Source: Arcobacter sp.
Lineage (GTDB): Bacteria > Campylobacterota > Campylobacteria > Campylobacterales > Arcobacteraceae
Length of the DNA: 64,000 nt
Assembly: GCA_002869565.1 (NCBI GenBank)
Contig: PKUJ01000011.1
Span: forward strand, 62,001-126,000
Direction of reading: 5' to 3'
Shown: positions 8,649 to 19,823 of the stretch, in pieces
Layout of the letters: each line of letters begins with the position of its first letter
Position numbering within the stretch: the stretch's first letter is position 1
Made by a program: the position numbers and the translations under genes
The notes under the pieces: model-generated
What the model was told of the DNA's origin: nothing
The model's input: only the letters and a program-made list of their open reading frames with translations
Database searches by the model: none

Positions 8649-10014
8649 TTTATCAATAAAAAAGAAACTTGTAGCCTATGGCTTTACTATACAACTAATA
8701 ATACTAGTTATTCTCTCTTTTTCACTATATAAAGCATTAGAAATTTCTACAATAGATAAAATACAAACAACACTAAGAGTTATTACACTTGATATTGTTA
8801 ATGATATTTTAGAACATAAAAATAATTTGCTTACAAGAGATTTTCATGAAGAAAAAGAGTATAAATATGAACCTTTATACATTAGACTTTTAAGATTTGA
8901 TAAGGATTTTTCAGTAATAAAATCATCAAAGTTTCCTTCTTCTATAAAATTTAATATAGAATATTTGAAAAATTTAGAAAATAATGTTATCACTTTTGAA
9001 AAAAAAGAACCTTATATAATTAGTAGAATAAAAATTCATATTAACTCAGAAGACTATGTATTAGAAGTTGCTACAAATCATGTTTTGGTTGATTCAACTT
9101 TAGAAAATCTTTTATATATATTATTTTTAATTATTCCAATTATGCTTATTTTTTCTACTATTGGTGGTTATTTTTTAGTAAATGAATCTTTTGCTCCAGT
9201 TGAAAGAATTTTAAAAAATTTAAAAAAAATTAATGCATCAGATCTTTCAAAAAGATTGGATATTACAAACAATAATAATGATGAAATAGAATTACTTACA
9301 AAAGAGATAAATTCTCTGCTTACTAGGCTAGAAATCTCTTTTGATAAAATATCTCAATTTAGTAGTGATGCTTCCCATGAACTAAAAACTCCACTTACTA
9401 TAATAAGAGGAGAGATAGAGATTGCATTAAGAAAAGATAGGTCTATAGAAGAGTATAAAGATACTTTAGAGAGTTCTTTAGATGAAGTCTTACTTATTCA
9501 ACAAACAATTGATGATCTTCTTTTCCTCGCTAAATCAAAAGACAATTTAGAAGATATAGAAAAAGAGATTTATCTTGATGAAATAACCTACGAAGCAGGG
9601 AAAGAGCTAGAAAGATTTGCAAAAATCAAAAAAATAGATATAAAATATGATATTAGTGAAGCTCAACAAATTAGTGGTCATTCAAAACTTCTAAAAATTG
9701 CTTTAAAAAATATTATAAAAAATGCAATAAACTTTAGTCATGAAAACTCCTCAATATATTTAAAAAACTATTCAGATAAAGAATATTTTATAATTAGTGT
9801 AGAAGATAAAGGAATTGGTATTCCTAAAAAAGAGCAAGATAATATTTTTGAAAAATTTTATAGAACAGATAAAAGTAGAAATAAAGACTCTGGAGGAACG
9901 GGACTAGGAATGTCAATTTCGAAAAAAATTATTGATATGCATCATTCTGAAATTTCAATAGAAAGTACAGAAGATATAGGAACTACAATATTTTTTAAAT
10001 TTCCAAAAAATTAA
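8641..10014 (+). CDS. Two-component sensor histidine kinase
   Basis: 457 residues from this ATG; a GTG three bases earlier (8638) is an equally possible start. Two membrane helices (about 10-32 and 155-180) bracket a periplasmic sensor of some 120 residues. HAMP follows (about 185-235), then HisKA with SSDASHELKTPLTIIRGE (His near 245) and a HATPase with NAINFS, GIGIPKKEQDNIFEKFYR and SGGTGLGMSISKKI. Its start overlaps the end of the response-regulator gene, so it is the cognate kinase. The signal is unknown; the domain between the helices has no motif I recognise. Confidence 0.92.
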   Translation: MTNLSIKKKLVAYGFTIQLIILVILSFSLYKALEISTIDKIQTTLRVITLDIVNDILEHKNNLLTRDFHEEKEYKYEPLYIRLLRFDKDFSVIKSSKFPSSIKFNIEYLKNLENNVITFEKKEPYIISRIKIHINSEDYVLEVATNHVLVDSTLENLLYILFLIIPIMLIFSTIGGYFLVNESFAPVERILKNLKKINASDLSKRLDITNNNNDEIELLTKEINSLLTRLEISFDKISQFSSDASHELKTPLTIIRGEIEIALRKDRSIEEYKDTLESSLDEVLLIQQTIDDLLFLAKSKDNLEDIEKEIYLDEITYEAGKELERFAKIKKIDIKYDISEAQQISGHSKLLKIALKNIIKNAINFSHENSSIYLKNYSDKEYFIISVEDKGIGIPKKEQDNIFEKFYRTDKSRNKDSGGTGLGMSISKKIIDMHHSEISIESTEDIGTTIFFKFPKN

Positions 10015-10042
10015 AAATTATCAACTAAAAGTTCATTTAATG

Positions 10043-10048
10043 TATAAT
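10043..10048 (+). promoter_or_regulatory. -10 element (TATAAT) upstream of the gene at 10072
   Basis: A TGTATAAT extended -10 hexamer 24 bases ahead of the ATG in the short gap after the kinase gene. Campylobacterota sigma-70 promoters often rely on the -10 element alone. Confidence 0.45.
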
Positions 10049-10071
10049 CTCAAAAAATTTAGGTAAATCAT

Positions 10072-10569
10072 ATGAATGTAACTCTTTTACAAAATCCTTC
10101 TTCTATCTCTGAAGATTTAACATATACTTTTTTTATTGAGGGAATAAGTGATATTTTATTTCAAGAGTTAATGCCCTATAAAAAAGGTAGTCATACAATT
10201 GCACCATTAGAAAAACTAAAAAAAGAGTATTCATTCTCTTCTTTGGATAGTTTAAGAGCTTCCAAATACATTGTAATGTTAAAAGATACCTTACTTAATG
10301 AAAAATCTATTAAGACTTTAGAAGAGTTAAGAATTAGCCTTCAATCAAATCCAAATAATGATATAAAAGAAGAGTCTCTCCCTACCTTCTACAAAAGATC
10401 TTTAAACTGTTCTTTTAGCTTAAAAAAATTGCAAGAGTTAATATTTTCAATAGATTTAGAGTCTACACCTTTAGAAAATAAACACTTATCAAAAGCGCTA
10501 TTTAGAGCATTTCCTAAAGAACAAAGAAAGCTATTTGATGAAGTTGTTATTCAAGATAAGAAGAAATAA
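10072..10569 (+). CDS. Hypothetical protein
   Basis: 165 residues, not recognised. No signal peptide or membrane helix; predominantly charged and helical with Leu-rich segments (LEKLKKEYSFSSLDSL, LKKLQELIF) and a basic C-terminus. It has its own -10-like TATAAT at 10043-10048 and sits two bases before the TRIC-like channel gene, so the two are probably co-transcribed. A cytoplasmic soluble protein; no function assigned. Confidence 0.6.
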   Translation: MNVTLLQNPSSISEDLTYTFFIEGISDILFQELMPYKKGSHTIAPLEKLKKEYSFSSLDSLRASKYIVMLKDTLLNEKSIKTLEELRISLQSNPNNDIKEESLPTFYKRSLNCSFSLKKLQELIFSIDLESTPLENKHLSKALFRAFPKEQRKLFDEVVIQDKKK

Positions 10570-10571
10570 AA

Positions 10572-11177
10572 ATGACCGCCTTACAAATTGCAGATATTAT
10601 TGGAATTATTTCTTTTGCACTTAGTGGATTTCTAATAGCAGTTCACTATAAACTTGATATTTTAGGTATTTTTATTTCATCATTTTTAACTGCTCTTGGT
10701 GGTGGAATAATAAGAGATGTAATTGCAAATAAAAGTCCCTATGTATTAAATGATAACTTACCTATTATACTCGTAACAGCAACTCTATTTATTTCATTAA
10801 TTTTAAAACTTCATAAAAAAACAGACTTAGAAGGTAAAACAGCTTTCATAATCTCTGATGCCGTAGGATTAGTTTCATTTGCAATAACTGGTGCATTAAT
10901 TGGTATCCAATCAGATTTTAACTTCTTAGGTGTTTTAATGCTTGCATTTTTAACTGCTGTTGGAGGGGGAACAATAAGAGATATATTGATTAATAAAGTT
11001 CCTTCAATATTAGTATCAGAATTTTATGGAACAGTTGCAATTATTGTAGGATTAATAACTTATTTTATACATCTATTCTATGAAACAACAATTTTAAATC
11101 TTACAATTTTATTTATTGCGGGTGTGACTTTAAGATTATTGGCATTTTATAAAAAATGGAATTTACCTAAATTATAA
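10572..11177 (+). CDS. TRIC cation channel family (UPF0126/YadS) membrane protein
   Basis: 201 residues with seven predicted helices made of two repeated three-helix halves, each carrying the family signature: ALGGGIIRDVIANKSP in the first and AVGGGTIRDILINKVP in the second. The duplicated GGG-x-IRD motif is diagnostic of bacterial TRIC-like proteins, which form trimeric monovalent-cation channels. It follows the hypothetical gene by two bases. Its stop codon is inside the left arm of the terminator shared with purN. Confidence 0.9.
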   Translation: MTALQIADIIGIISFALSGFLIAVHYKLDILGIFISSFLTALGGGIIRDVIANKSPYVLNDNLPIILVTATLFISLILKLHKKTDLEGKTAFIISDAVGLVSFAITGALIGIQSDFNFLGVLMLAFLTAVGGGTIRDILINKVPSILVSEFYGTVAIIVGLITYFIHLFYETTILNLTILFIAGVTLRLLAFYKKWNLPKL

Positions 11178-11193
11178 CTATTATAATTTAGGT
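11165..11193. terminator. Bidirectional hairpin terminator between TRIC-like gene and purN
   Basis: A perfect 13-bp inverted repeat (ACCTAAATTATAA / TTATAATTTAGGT) with loop CTA lies between two convergent genes and overlaps the stop codon of the left one. Confidence 0.7.
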
Positions 11194-11200
11194 GAAAATA

Positions 11201-11803
11201 TTATTTTAATTTTTTAAAAGCTTCAACTATAGCAGAAGATTCTAAATCTTTTATACGGTTTTCTAAAGATTCTACAGTTTCATTTTCATTTAAAGTAAAC
11301 TTTTTTTGTAAAATAAATTCACCTTCATCATAGTTTTCATTTACAAAATGAATAGTACAACCACTCTCTTTTTCTTTTGCTTCAATTACAGCTTTATGGA
11401 CATTCGAACCAAACATTCCTGCCCCACCAAATTTTGGTAAAAGTGCAGGATGAGAATTTATAATTCTATTTTCAAAAGTAGTAACTAAATTTTTTTCTAT
11501 TTTTTTCATATATCCTGATAAAAATATATAGTCAACTTTAAATTCTTTCATCAAATTAGTTATTTTTTCATCAAGGTTCTCATCTGGATATCTATTTGCA
11601 TTTATTATAAAATTTGGAATATTTTTATTTGATGCTTTTTCTAGTACTTTTGCATTTGTATTATTTGAGATTACAAGTACAACTTGTGCATTTAAAACTT
11701 TTTCTTCGCATGCTTTTTGAATGGTTTCAAATCCGCTTCCATTATGCGAGGATAGTATTGCAATTCTTTTGTTTTCATGCAGGTTTCCACTTTGTTTAAT
11801 CAT
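11201..11803 (-). CDS. purN: Phosphoribosylglycinamide formyltransferase
   Basis: Formyl-tetrahydrofolate-dependent transfer of formyl to GAR, third step of de novo purine synthesis. Motifs: the phosphoribosyl-binding ILSSHNGSGFETI, FLSGYMKKI, the catalytic region INSHPALLPKFGGAGMFG (Asn/His), SGCTIHFVNENYDEGEFILQ with the conserved Asp. 200 residues is normal length, though about ten extra residues precede the first strand. AGGATA lies ahead of the ATG. It converges with the TRIC-like gene and is transcribed in the same direction as the broken EamA gene upstream, separated by a gap of 64 bases. Confidence 0.92.
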   Translation of the reverse strand: MIKQSGNLHENKRIAILSSHNGSGFETIQKACEEKVLNAQVVLVISNNTNAKVLEKASNKNIPNFIINANRYPDENLDEKITNLMKEFKVDYIFLSGYMKKIEKNLVTTFENRIINSHPALLPKFGGAGMFGSNVHKAVIEAKEKESGCTIHFVNENYDEGEFILQKKFTLNENETVESLENRIKDLESSAIVEAFKKLK

Positions 11804-11867
11804 TATTATCCTAAATCTATATATTTCGCGAATTATAATGAAATTTTAAAAAAATATCAAAAAAATA

Positions 11868-12746
11868 TTAGATTTTTCTTTTATTAATTAAAAATACACC
11901 TAAAAATATCAATCCCGTTGCTAAGATATCTACTATTTTAATATTTTCTCCTACAAGTACCACAGCAATCAAAAGAGCCACTACTGGTGGAATATATGTT
12001 ATGGAAGAAGCCTTTATAGCTCCTAAACTTTCAACCATGTAATAATATATAATAAATGCCAATCCAGTACCCAAAAGTCCCAAACCTAATATCATGCCAA
12101 CAGCACTATGAGTATCTTGCCAAATATTATTAATTCCATCAAAATTTGTTATTAAAAGCAATATTAAAAGAGCAAAACCAAGTTGATAAGTTGCTAAAGC
12201 AGTAGCTTTTATATTAAGTGGACTTACAAATCTCTTTGCATAAACAAAAGATGCACCAACACTTAAAGAACCTAAAACTATTGATATCATGCCCTCCATA
12301 TTTGAAGCTAATAAATTTTCATTAAAGACATCACTTATTAGAATAACTCCAAAAAATCCAAGAATTACGCCTAAAAATGACCTTTTTGTAATTTTTTCAT
12401 CTTTTAAAAATAGTGCTGCAAGAAGAAAAGAAAAAAGAGGGATTGAGCCACTTAAAGCCCCAGCTATTCCAGATAAAAGTAAAAATGAACCTTTTACAAA
12501 ACCATAATAATAAACGACTGCTGCAAGCAATGACATAACAATAAAATGTTTATAATGTTTTAAATCTTCGTATTTTAAAACTTTTTTATATAATGCATAA
12601 AAAAACACTGGGATAAATCCAAATAATACTCTATAAAAAACTACCTGCATCGGATCTATAAATTATGCAGCCATTTTCATATATATAAAATTGCTTCCCC
12701 AAATAATTCCTAAAGACCAAAAAGCTATAATTGGAAGATTTTTCAA
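11868..12746 (-). pseudogene. EamA/DMT transporter interrupted by an in-frame TAA
   Basis: The open frame from 12650 encodes 260 residues of a DMT-family exporter with nine helices, but it lacks the first helix. Reading further upstream in the same frame gives the missing part: a TTG at 12746 right after the ruvC stop, with AAAGGA eight bases before it, then LPIIAFWSLGIIWGSNFIYM, a perfect EamA helix 1, then MAA followed by TAA at 12663-12665, then FIDPMQVVFYR. So a full-length 293-codon gene is broken by one stop codon. Everything after the stop looks intact, so the change is recent or is tolerated through restart at ATG 12650. A sequencing error is also possible. Confidence 0.8.
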
Positions 12747-13214
12747 TTATTTTATCCTTTGAGCATGGGTTAATGCAATTGCAATTGCATCAGTAATATC
12801 AAGAGGTTTTATCTCTTTTTTTATGCCTAATAATCTTTTTACCATAAAAGCAACTTGAGTTTTATCTGCTTTTCCATTTCCAGTAACTGCTTTTTTTACT
12901 TGTAATGGAGTATATTCTGCAAAATTTCCAAATTCTTGAAGTACTTTTAATGATATTGCCCCTCTAAATTGTGCAAGTTTTATTACTGTTTTTGGATTAA
13001 AAGCATAAAACATATCTTCAATTGAAACTTCGTCTATTTTGTGTTTTGCAAAAATTAAATCAAATCCTTCTGTCATCTCTACTATTTGCTCTTGCAAAAT
13101 TTTTGTTTTTATTTTAATCAAACCTGCTTCAACTAATTTTATTTCATTTCTATTTTTTTCAATTATTGCATACCCACAATTTCTTGTTCCTGGATCTATT
13201 CCTAAAATTTTCAA
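12747..13214 (-). CDS. ruvC: Crossover junction endodeoxyribonuclease RuvC
   Basis: 155-residue Holliday-junction resolvase working with RuvAB. RNase H-like catalytic acids are visible: Asp in [14 protein letters not shown] (residue 6), Glu in VSIEDMFYA (about 66) and the [13 protein letters not shown] motif near the C-terminus. Length is typical. The gene is divergent from dnaA, with the oriC1 DnaA-box cluster in between, and its stop codon directly abuts the start of the broken EamA gene. Confidence 0.96.
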   Translation of the reverse strand: MKILGIDPGTRNCGYAIIEKNRNEIKLVEAGLIKIKTKILQEQIVEMTEGFDLIFAKHKIDEVSIEDMFYAFNPKTVIKLAQFRGAISLKVLQEFGNFAEYTPLQVKKAVTGNGKADKTQVAFMVKRLLGIKKEIKPLDITDAIAIALTHAQRIK

Positions 13215-13367
13215 CTTTTCACATTCCTGTTATTCAATGTATTCACATCTAAAGATGCCTATATAATGGTCAATTTTAGATAAAGATTTACTTAAAAAGA
13301 CTTAGTTTTTCACATATTAACTTCATTAATTAAAAGTTTTTATTCACAGTGAAAAACTTTTAATTAA
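13215..13367. other. oriC1: DnaA-box cluster upstream of dnaA
   Basis: Matches to the Campylobacterota DnaA box occur at 13215-13223 (CTTTTCACA), 13239-13247 (GTATTCACA), 13306-13314 (TTTTTCACA) and 13340-13348 (TTATTCACA, perfect), plus an imperfect reverse copy at 13348-13356. The region is very AT-rich. Together with the boxes beyond dnaA it resembles the bipartite origin known from Helicobacter pylori and relatives, in which DnaA bridges two clusters around dnaA. It may also mediate dnaA autoregulation. Confidence 0.8.
13326..13367. repeat. Long palindrome with a DnaA box at its centre
   Basis: Perfect 16-bp arms at 13326-13341 and 13352-13367 (TTAATTAAAAGTTTTT and its complement) flank ATTCACAGTG. 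The perfect TTATTCACA box runs from the left arm into the loop, and a weaker box reads back on the other strand. Confidence 0.75.
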
Positions 13368-13375
13368 AATTTAGA

Positions 13376-13381
13376 TATAAT
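13376..13381 (+). promoter_or_regulatory. -10 element of dnaA
   Basis: TATAAT 33 bases before the dnaA ATG, directly after the DnaA-box palindrome. DnaA bound at the palindrome would sit where the -35 region lies, so autorepression is plausible. Confidence 0.6.
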
Positions 13382-13414
13382 CTTAACAATTTATATATAA
13401 AGAGTGCCTATTTA

Positions 13415-14722
13415 ATGACAAGTAAAGAGTTTTTATCAATTATTGAAAAAGAAGCTAACCCAGCTGATTATAAAAAATATTTAAAACAACTATCATACAA
13501 AAAAATCTCATCGGATGATAATATAGCTGTATTTGAAGTTTCAAATAAATATATTGCATCTTGGATAAAAAGCAAATACACTCCAGTTATTCAGCATTGT
13601 TTCGAAGTTTACGACGGTACAAAACCCGATATTGAAATAAAAATCACAGGTGAAAAGAAAAGTAAAAAAGAGATTATCTCTGAAAAAGCTAAAAATGAAA
13701 CTGCTGAAAGTACTATTTTAAACCCTTCATACACTTTTGATTCTTTTGTAGTTGGAACATCTAACCAAATGGCTTATAATGCTTCACTTGCAGTTGCTAA
13801 CAAACCAGGTGTTCAATATAATCCACTATTTTTATATGGTGGAACAGGACTTGGAAAAACTCACCTTTTACAAGCAATTGGAAATAATGCAATAGAACAT
13901 GGAAAGACTGTTATATACGTAACTATTGAACAGTTTATGAATGATTTTACTTTCTCAATCAATAATAAAAATATGGAACATTTTAGATCTAAATATAGAA
14001 AATGTGATGTTCTATTAATTGATGATATTCAATTTTTATCTGGAAAAGAACAAACACAAGAAGAATTTTTTCACACCTTTAATGAACTTCATAATGCAAA
14101 AAAACAAATTGTTATGACCTCTGATAGACTTCCATCTCAAATTGCAGGTTTAGTTGATAGACTAAAATCTAGATTTGAATGGGGATTAACAGCTGATATT
14201 CAAGTTCCAGGGCTTGAAACAAAAATTGCAATTATAGAAAAAAAATCTGAATTAAATGGAATTCATTTATCAAGAGAAATTATTAACTATATTGCCACAA
14301 ACCTCGATAACTCCATTAGAGAGATAGAAGGAGTTCTTATTAGAATCAATGCAAGTGCCTCTTTACTTAATCAAGAAATTAATTTAGAACTTGCTCAAAA
14401 TCTATTAAAAGAACAAATTAAAGAGAAAAAAGAAAATATTAAATTACCAGATATTATTTCGCTTGTTGCAACTGAGTTAAATATCAAACCAAGTGACATA
14501 AAATCAAAGAAAAGAACAGCAACTGTAGCAAATGCAAGACGAGTTGTAATATACCTAGCTAGGGAGCTTACACATAACTCTATGCCAGATATAGCAAAAT
14601 TTTTAGGAATGAAAGATCATAGTTCTATTTCAAAAAATATTCAAAAAACAAATGAATTGATTGAAACAGATGAAAACTTTAAATTAATCATTCAAAATTT
14701 AAAAAATAAAATCATACATTAA
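13415..14722 (+). CDS. dnaA: Chromosomal replication initiator DnaA
   Basis: 435 residues. N-terminal domain I (1-85), a short linker, and the AAA+ domain III starting at YTFDSFVVGTSNQMA with Walker A GGTGLGKTHLLQAIG (about 150), Walker B VLLIDDIQFLSGKE and the arginine finger region LVDRLKSRFEWG. Domain IV ends with the DnaA box-binding helix-turn-helix signature ELTHNSMPDIAKFLGMKDHS. It binds ATP and the boxes of the two flanking clusters to open the origin. An AAAGAG ribosome site precedes the ATG. Confidence 0.98.
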   Translation: MTSKEFLSIIEKEANPADYKKYLKQLSYKKISSDDNIAVFEVSNKYIASWIKSKYTPVIQHCFEVYDGTKPDIEIKITGEKKSKKEIISEKAKNETAESTILNPSYTFDSFVVGTSNQMAYNASLAVANKPGVQYNPLFLYGGTGLGKTHLLQAIGNNAIEHGKTVIYVTIEQFMNDFTFSINNKNMEHFRSKYRKCDVLLIDDIQFLSGKEQTQEEFFHTFNELHNAKKQIVMTSDRLPSQIAGLVDRLKSRFEWGLTADIQVPGLETKIAIIEKKSELNGIHLSREIINYIATNLDNSIREIEGVLIRINASASLLNQEINLELAQNLLKEQIKEKKENIKLPDIISLVATELNIKPSDIKSKKRTATVANARRVVIYLARELTHNSMPDIAKFLGMKDHSSISKNIQKTNELIETDENFKLIIQNLKNKIIH

Positions 14723-14752
14723 GGAGTTTGGAAAATAAGTTTAAGACGAAAG

Positions 14753-14880
14753 TGTGAAAAGATGTGAAATATTATCTCTTTTTATTCACAGGCATAAAAG
14801 CCTACTGAATAAGCTCTAGAGTAATACTTTCATCTTTTCACATGGTCTACTACTTCCACTACTTAATATAAATAAATAGG
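14753..14880. other. oriC2: DnaA boxes, DnaA-trio-like tract and AT-rich unwinding region between dnaA and dnaN
   Basis: Boxes at 14753-14761 and 14763-14770 (reverse strand, TGTGAAA core), 14782-14790 (TTATTCACA, perfect) and 14834-14842 (CTTTTCACA). From 14847 the top strand reads CTA CTA CTT CCA CTA CTT, so the other strand read 3' to 5' is GAT GAT GAA GGT GAT GAA, fitting the published DnaA-trio rule of 3'-[G/A]A[T/A]-5' triplets in five of six. An A/T-only stretch (14865-14878) follows. The order box, trio, AT-rich DUE marks this as the probable site where strands open. Confidence 0.75.
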
Positions 14881-14890
14881 AGCTAATAAA

Positions 14891-18305
<3,415 letters not shown>

Positions 18306-18325
18306 AAGTTTATCTTTTATTCATA

Positions 18326-18403
18326 CTCTGCGTTAAAGCGCAAAATTTACTCAGTCACTTACGACTGAGTAAGTTCCTTCCAAAATTTTACCCTTCGCTT
18401 TGA
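18326..18403. repeat. Palindromic repeat element, copy A (after gyrB)
   Basis: Begins CTCTGCGTT and ends CGCTTTGA. It contains a perfect 10-bp inverted repeat, TTACTCAGTC (18347-18356) and GACTGAGTAA (18363-18372) around ACTTAC, nested in outer pairings such as AAAGCG/CGCTTT. A second copy with the same ends and core (AGTCAC-yTAC...AGTArG-yTCCT) but different arm sequence follows nrdB at 43932-44007. Confidence 0.7.
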
Positions 18404-18492
18404 TTATAAACAAAATATAAACTTTTAAAAGAAATTTATTTCTTTTAAAATATTTTTCATGTAATAGTTATTTAAATTTTAGGATAATTAAA

Positions 18493-18852
18493 GTGTTAGG
18501 TAATTTAAATTATAAAGAGTTCAAACGAAGACCATATAATAAAAAACAGCATTACTTAATATCAGTTGTTGGTGCTCTTTTAATTGCATCAATGGAATCT
18601 TTTTTATTTGAAGAAAATGTATTTGATTTAGGAACGTTGTTTACCTTTTCATATTATTTTTTTATTTGGGTTATTACATTATTTACAATAGGTCATATTG
18701 CTTTTAATGATAAAAAAGATAAGTATATAAAGGGTGCTTGGTTTGTAGGTGTATATTTTTTACCATTAGTTTTTATTCCTATATATTATTATTTCAGAGA
18801 TACATATTCACCAAAAAGTTTAAATCCAGAATTAAAAGAAAATGTAAATTAA
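18493..18852 (+). CDS. Small membrane protein, unknown
   Basis: 119 residues with three hydrophobic stretches (about 25-40, 48-72, 85-105). The last one, KGAWFVGVYFLPLVFIPIYY followed by a basic-acidic tail, resembles the PLDc_N two-helix unit, as does the small protein at 44126, but the match is weak. GTG start with AGGA eight bases before it. It stands alone between the gyrB repeat and a decayed region. No function assigned. Confidence 0.55.
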   Translation: MLGNLNYKEFKRRPYNKKQHYLISVVGALLIASMESFLFEENVFDLGTLFTFSYYFFIWVITLFTIGHIAFNDKKDKYIKGAWFVGVYFLPLVFIPIYYYFRDTYSPKSLNPELKENVN

Positions 18853-18971
18853 ATTACTATTTTAAATTTATAGTTCTTCATATCATATAAAATAATTAAT
18901 AAAATTACAATCTGTAATAATATCAAATCAAAAAATTAAAACAGCAAGAGATATTTTAAAGGAGTACAACA

Positions 18972-19088
18972 ATGGTTAATACAACCGAATTTGAACTGTC
19001 ACAATATTTAAATTCTAAAGAGATGATAGCCGAATATTTAACTCAAGTATTAAAGATGGAGACTAATTTATTGATAAATAGGCGATAA
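18972..19088 (+). pseudogene. Truncated addiction-module antidote (HigA2/GraA-like) remnant
   Basis: An open frame of 38 residues with a good AAAGGAG site. Its start (TTEFELSQYLNSKEMIAEYL then TQVLKMETNLLIN) matches the N-terminus of putative addiction-module antidote proteins, which continue with an HTH of about 60 more residues (typically -AIGDIAKAKGM-). Here the frame ends at once after LLIN with RR-stop, where a small GC-rich hairpin (AGGCG ATAAC CGCCT, 19080-19094) sits. No toxin gene is adjacent. A remnant is more likely than a working gene. Confidence 0.5.
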
Positions 19089-19123
19089 CCGCCTATAATA
19101 TATTAAAAACTAAAGGTTTTGTT

Positions 19124-19573
19124 ATGACACAACAACAAATTAGTAAATTATTAGATGTGCCAGATAGGACTTTAAGAGATTGGAAAAAGAATAGGCATAG
19201 ACTTTATAATCTTTTAGAATCACTTGATTATGTTGAAGCAAAAGAAAAAATAAATGCTGTTGATGTTGAGGATATGGTTGTATTTGAACCAAATAAATAC
19301 TCTTATAATCTATTTTGGCAAACGAATGAAAAGAGTGAACAAAGGGTTTACTCTATTATTTCAAACTATTTATCAACTATCAATGAAAATGATATTAAAA
19401 CACTATGCAATCAGTTTGGTAAAAATATGGTAAAGAGTGTTTTAAAAGACAAATACAAAAAAATGTTTGCAAAAGGTTATCTTTCCACAAATGGAATTGA
19501 TATACCTTTAAGTGGTAAGTTTGAACAAAATGATATTTATAAACAGCTTCTTGGAATAATAAATGACTGCTAA
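19124..19573 (+). CDS. HTH-domain protein, possibly an antitoxin-like regulator
   Basis: 149 residues. The first 30 form a clear helix-turn-helix (QQISKLLDVPDRTLRDWKKN); the rest is helical and not recognised. The stop codon overlaps the start of a second, broken reading frame (ATGACTGCTAA), an arrangement typical of toxin-antitoxin pairs. Similar HTH-plus-partner pairs occur as accessory genes in this phylum, but I cannot name the family. The gene itself appears intact. Confidence 0.55.
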   Translation: MTQQQISKLLDVPDRTLRDWKKNRHRLYNLLESLDYVEAKEKINAVDVEDMVVFEPNKYSYNLFWQTNEKSEQRVYSIISNYLSTINENDIKTLCNQFGKNMVKSVLKDKYKKMFAKGYLSTNGIDIPLSGKFEQNDIYKQLLGIINDC

Positions 19574-19775
19574 TGTAAAAGAAGTTCTAAATAAAATCGA
19601 TTAATGATATTATCAATTTTATTAATGCTAAAGAAAAACCTATTGATGATGAGTCTGTTTATCTAAATTAAAAAGAAAAAATTGATTTAGATTTTGAAGA
19701 AATTAAAAATCAAGTTAATGGGAAGTTGAAGAAGCTAAACATTTAGGCTTATTTATCCACTTCATCAACATATAA
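19563..19775 (+). pseudogene. Decayed partner gene of the HTH protein
   Basis: An ATG overlapping the preceding stop opens a frame that ends after 13 codons (TAA at 19602). Coding-like sequence continues in the next frame from 19600 (INDIINFINAKEKPIDDES), is cut by another TAA in VYLN-stop-KEKIDLDFEEIKNQV, and appears to shift again (WEVEEAKHLGLFIHF) to end at 19775. So at least two frameshifts and one stop break a gene of about 70 codons. Its original function is unknown. Confidence 0.5.
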
Positions 19776-19782
19776 ACAGTCA

Positions 19783-19793
19783 TATAATATAAT
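19783..19793 (+). promoter_or_regulatory. -10 elements (two overlapping TATAAT) upstream of the ABC-F gene
   Basis: TATAAT at 19783-19788 and again at 19788-19793, about 31-41 bases ahead of the ATG at 19824, at the end of the decayed region. Confidence 0.45.
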
Positions 19794-19823
19794 CCCGAAA
19801 ATAAAACCAAATAGAAGAGAATC

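Noticed and set aside
11614-11799. Plus-strand open frame over purN
   Set aside because: Shadow of purN, with low-complexity translation typical of antisense to AT-rich genes.
19080-19094. AGGCG-ATAAC-CGCCT hairpin as a terminator of the antidote remnant
   Set aside because: No T-run follows, and the stem is only five pairs; more likely a chance or scar sequence.
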